The position numbers and the translations under genes were made by a program. The notes beneath the pieces were generated by a model. It did no database searches. It was not told where the DNA came from and worked only from the letters and a program-made list of their open reading frames with translations. This document shows, in pieces, positions 61,801 through 64,000 of a stretch of 64,000 bases of DNA; position 1 is the first letter of the stretch; each line of letters begins with the position of its first letter. The stretch covers positions 836,595 to 900,594 of the forward strand of contig VXAA01001494.1 in NCBI GenBank assembly GCA_013399115.1, read 5' to 3'. Source of the stretch: Anseranas semipalmata. Taxonomy: Eukaryota > Chordata > Aves > Anseriformes > Anseranatidae.

Positions 61801-64000
61801 CATACTCAGATCAGTCATGTGTGAGCTTTCAAGCATCTATTTTTATCTTTAACTTTCTTACTCCCATAATGGAAGAAAAAGGGACTGAATGGCTAAGAAC
61901 TAATCAAATTCATGAAGCATAATTATTTTTCAAGGCAGAAGATGAACTTGTCAAAGTAGAAAACAACAGACTGAATGCCATGTGCTAAGCAGACGGAATT
62001 GTTCCATAGGTTACAAGCAGATTAATGTTGTAGAACACCAGAAAATCCCGCCTCACTTAACATTGAACTAAATGTACTAGAATTCAATGGGTCAATTCTT
62101 CTTCAATAGTTAACCACCCCAAAAAACAATTCATGAAAACACAGTAATGAGTGAAATGAGTAAATCTTTTGACAGAGGAGATGAATGTATCTATAGAGAG
62201 TCATGCTTGTTTATGCTAGCTGAACTTCCGTGCTGTAGCATTTTCACTATAAAAAGTTTTCTTCCTTCAGAATACCTGAAAGGAGTTTGATCCCAGTTTT
62301 CACTGGAGAGAGAGAAAGGTGTCACAGACATGGCATCAGGTGGGATTGATAGCAGCATTTTCAATAGAAAAGCCTCTATGAGTGTCCTGGTTTTGACCAG
62401 TGCACATTTTCCTGGTAGTGCCGTGCTGCACACTAGTAAAGCACTCCATGGCTGTTTACACAGTTGCCACCTATTACATTGTTAGCCAGGGAATGTTTGA
62501 TTTGGATTACTGCACCAAGTACTACCTACAAAGTAATCACAAAGGCATAGTCCAACAATTAAAAGGATGCCTTCTGTTGGGTGTTGCTAATCATGCATTA
62601 ATTTCAGCCGAAACAACAGGTATTTTTAAGATCACGCATAATTGCACAGATGTTTGGCTTAGAGTTGCCCACTGTCCCACCAGTCAGGAGAATGTCTGAA
62701 TTCTTGGTACCTCAGAAAGCTCCTAATGCAGAGGAAGATAGTTTCTAGTTTCTTCTCTGTTCAGAGCGACCAAGCTTGTTGCTTTTCACACCTATTATGA
62801 GTCACTTTAAAAGGGCCATGAAGGAAGCAAAGCTATGCAGAGCCAAACCCCCCTGGACAAAAGATTACACCTGGAAGGAATCTGCTGCCAAATTTTAGGA
62901 CAAAACTAAGTTCATGCTTTCCATAGTGTTTTTTTGTTGTTGTTGGTTTGTTTTGATTTGTTTTTGTTTTGTTTTTTAATCATTTTCATTGAGGCTGCCT
63001 TTATATGAACTAAAATAGAATAATTCTTCACAAAGAAGATTTTTTTTTTTCTTTTTCTGAATGCTAACACAAGAACAAAATAAGGTATTCCAGGAGCAAG
63101 GCAATGAGGGAAAAAAGCTTTTAGCTTTTCTTAGGAGAGCTGGCACTTCTGCTGAGAAGGATCTGCAACCTCCTGGGAGTTTCACGTCAAGGCACATCCC
63201 AGTAGGGCAGACTTTGATTGTCCTGGGTTGGCCCACAGACCTGATGGCTGAATTCTGTGTAAATACATGGAAAGAGAGGAATATTCTGAGGCCATCCAAA
63301 CCCAGTGCCAAGGGCAGAACAGCAGGCAACAGAGAACTGGGAGCAGGAAGAGAGATTCTCTTTAGCAAGGTTACATCCTATGGATTAGTAAGGGAGCTTG
63401 TCTGAAAAACAGATCTCTGCCTCCTGCCTGTTTTGAAGAAAATTCTTGGCAAGAAAAAGTCAGTAATGCAGCTTTACCAAAGCAGTGTTTACAGAGCTAT
63501 TAAAGGTTTAGAGGATGCTAGGAGTGGAAGGCCAGAGTTTTCATATAGTTGCGCAGTTTTGAAGCAGATGGCCTTATGCCATATCAATGTTGGAGGCACA
63601 CAGGGTTTGGAGATCATTTTTCTGGAGGTCGTGTTTTTCTGTTCATCAGCTTTTGCACCACTGAGTTCTTAGCCAGTGCATTTGCAGTAGAGGCCAATGA
63701 AAATTTTACAGCTGTAAAGGGCCAGAATTAAACATGAGTGTCACTTTTCTGACAGAACTTGATTGGCAACAAAAGGGCTGGGTTTACATTAAAAAAAAAA
63801 AAAAAAACTGCTAGTGAAATAGCAGTGAACTAGTGAACTTGGGCCTCCACCCAGAAACCTGAGAAGACTAAACTAAACAATTTTCACCTGCTCTGTCAGT
63901 TAAATTTCTTTATTCATGAACACAAATCCGTCACCTTAAAAAGCACTGTTCTGCTGAATGGAAAAAGAAGGACAAACCAGAAGAACAAAGTAACCTGTTA
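58821..64000. other. Sequence upstream of SAMD8, no gene recognised
   Basis: In human this side carries DUSP13 on the opposite strand. I looked for the phosphatase signature HCxxGxSRS and for the DEVWP-type motif and saw neither. Open frames at 62400-62699, 62976-63368 and 63061-63405 have no family resemblance. T/G-rich and poly-A tracts lie at 60434-60452, 62928-62978 and 63791-63807. Confidence 0.45.
62928..62978. repeat. T/G-rich low-complexity tract
   Basis: Units such as TTG, GTTTG and GTTTT repeat imperfectly. Simple repeat without coding content. Confidence 0.75.

Noticed and set aside
62391..62700. TGTCCTGGTTTTGACCAG, resembling the first bases of some avian LTRs, and a 99-codon frame after it
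   Set aside because: Similarity stops after about 15 bases and no matching second LTR, primer-binding site or gag/pol-like sequence is present.

Overview
This is eukaryotic nuclear DNA, almost certainly from a bird. It carries two vertebrate housekeeping genes with short GT-AG introns. The proteins have the 283- and 415-residue lengths expected for the orthologues. The background is AT-rich and repeat-poor, with an old CR1-like LINE relic and two GC-rich CpG-island promoters that are only partly assembled (N gaps at 24990-25547 and 58347-58662). I cannot name the species.

Both genes lie on the minus strand, so transcription runs from high to low coordinates. SAMD8 comes first: CpG-island promoter around 57.9-58.8 kb, a probable non-coding first exon ending at 58201, and coding exons between 51869 and 46161. 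Its 3' region probably runs to a poly(A) signal near 41.24 kb. SAMD8 is the ER ceramide phosphoethanolamine synthase SMSr. VDAC2 follows: CpG island around 24.7-25.75 kb, eight coding exons between 21347 and 14885, and a probable poly(A) signal at 13785-13790. VDAC2 is the mitochondrial outer-membrane porin VDAC2. From general knowledge of the human 10q22 locus, SAMD8 then VDAC2 in the same direction is the conserved vertebrate order. I assembled both reading frames exon by exon; every junction keeps phase and the totals come to exactly 283 and 415 residues.

The rest looks non-coding. From 1 to 13.7 kb, downstream of VDAC2, there are scattered GC-rich patches and a CpG-dense stretch at about 9.47-10.26 kb with a perfect CTCF core match. 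From 26 to 41 kb, between the genes, there is a CR1 relic, a striking 58-nt hairpin, and a few possible regulatory motifs. From 58.8 to 64 kb, upstream of SAMD8, I recognise nothing. COMTD1 and DUSP13, the flanking genes in human, were not recognised.

The most interesting observations are four. First, a small upstream VDAC2 exon (24548-24602) would splice in frame to give a 13-residue N-terminal extension, parallel to the extended mammalian VDAC2 N-terminus. Second, there is a near-perfect 58-nt hairpin at 26090-26147. Third, an X-box/CCAAT/TATA-like cluster in VDAC2 intron 1 could be an internal promoter. Fourth, a Maf/AP-1 palindrome lies in a CpG-enriched patch of SAMD8 intron 1. Nothing here resembles a wholly new multi-gene system.
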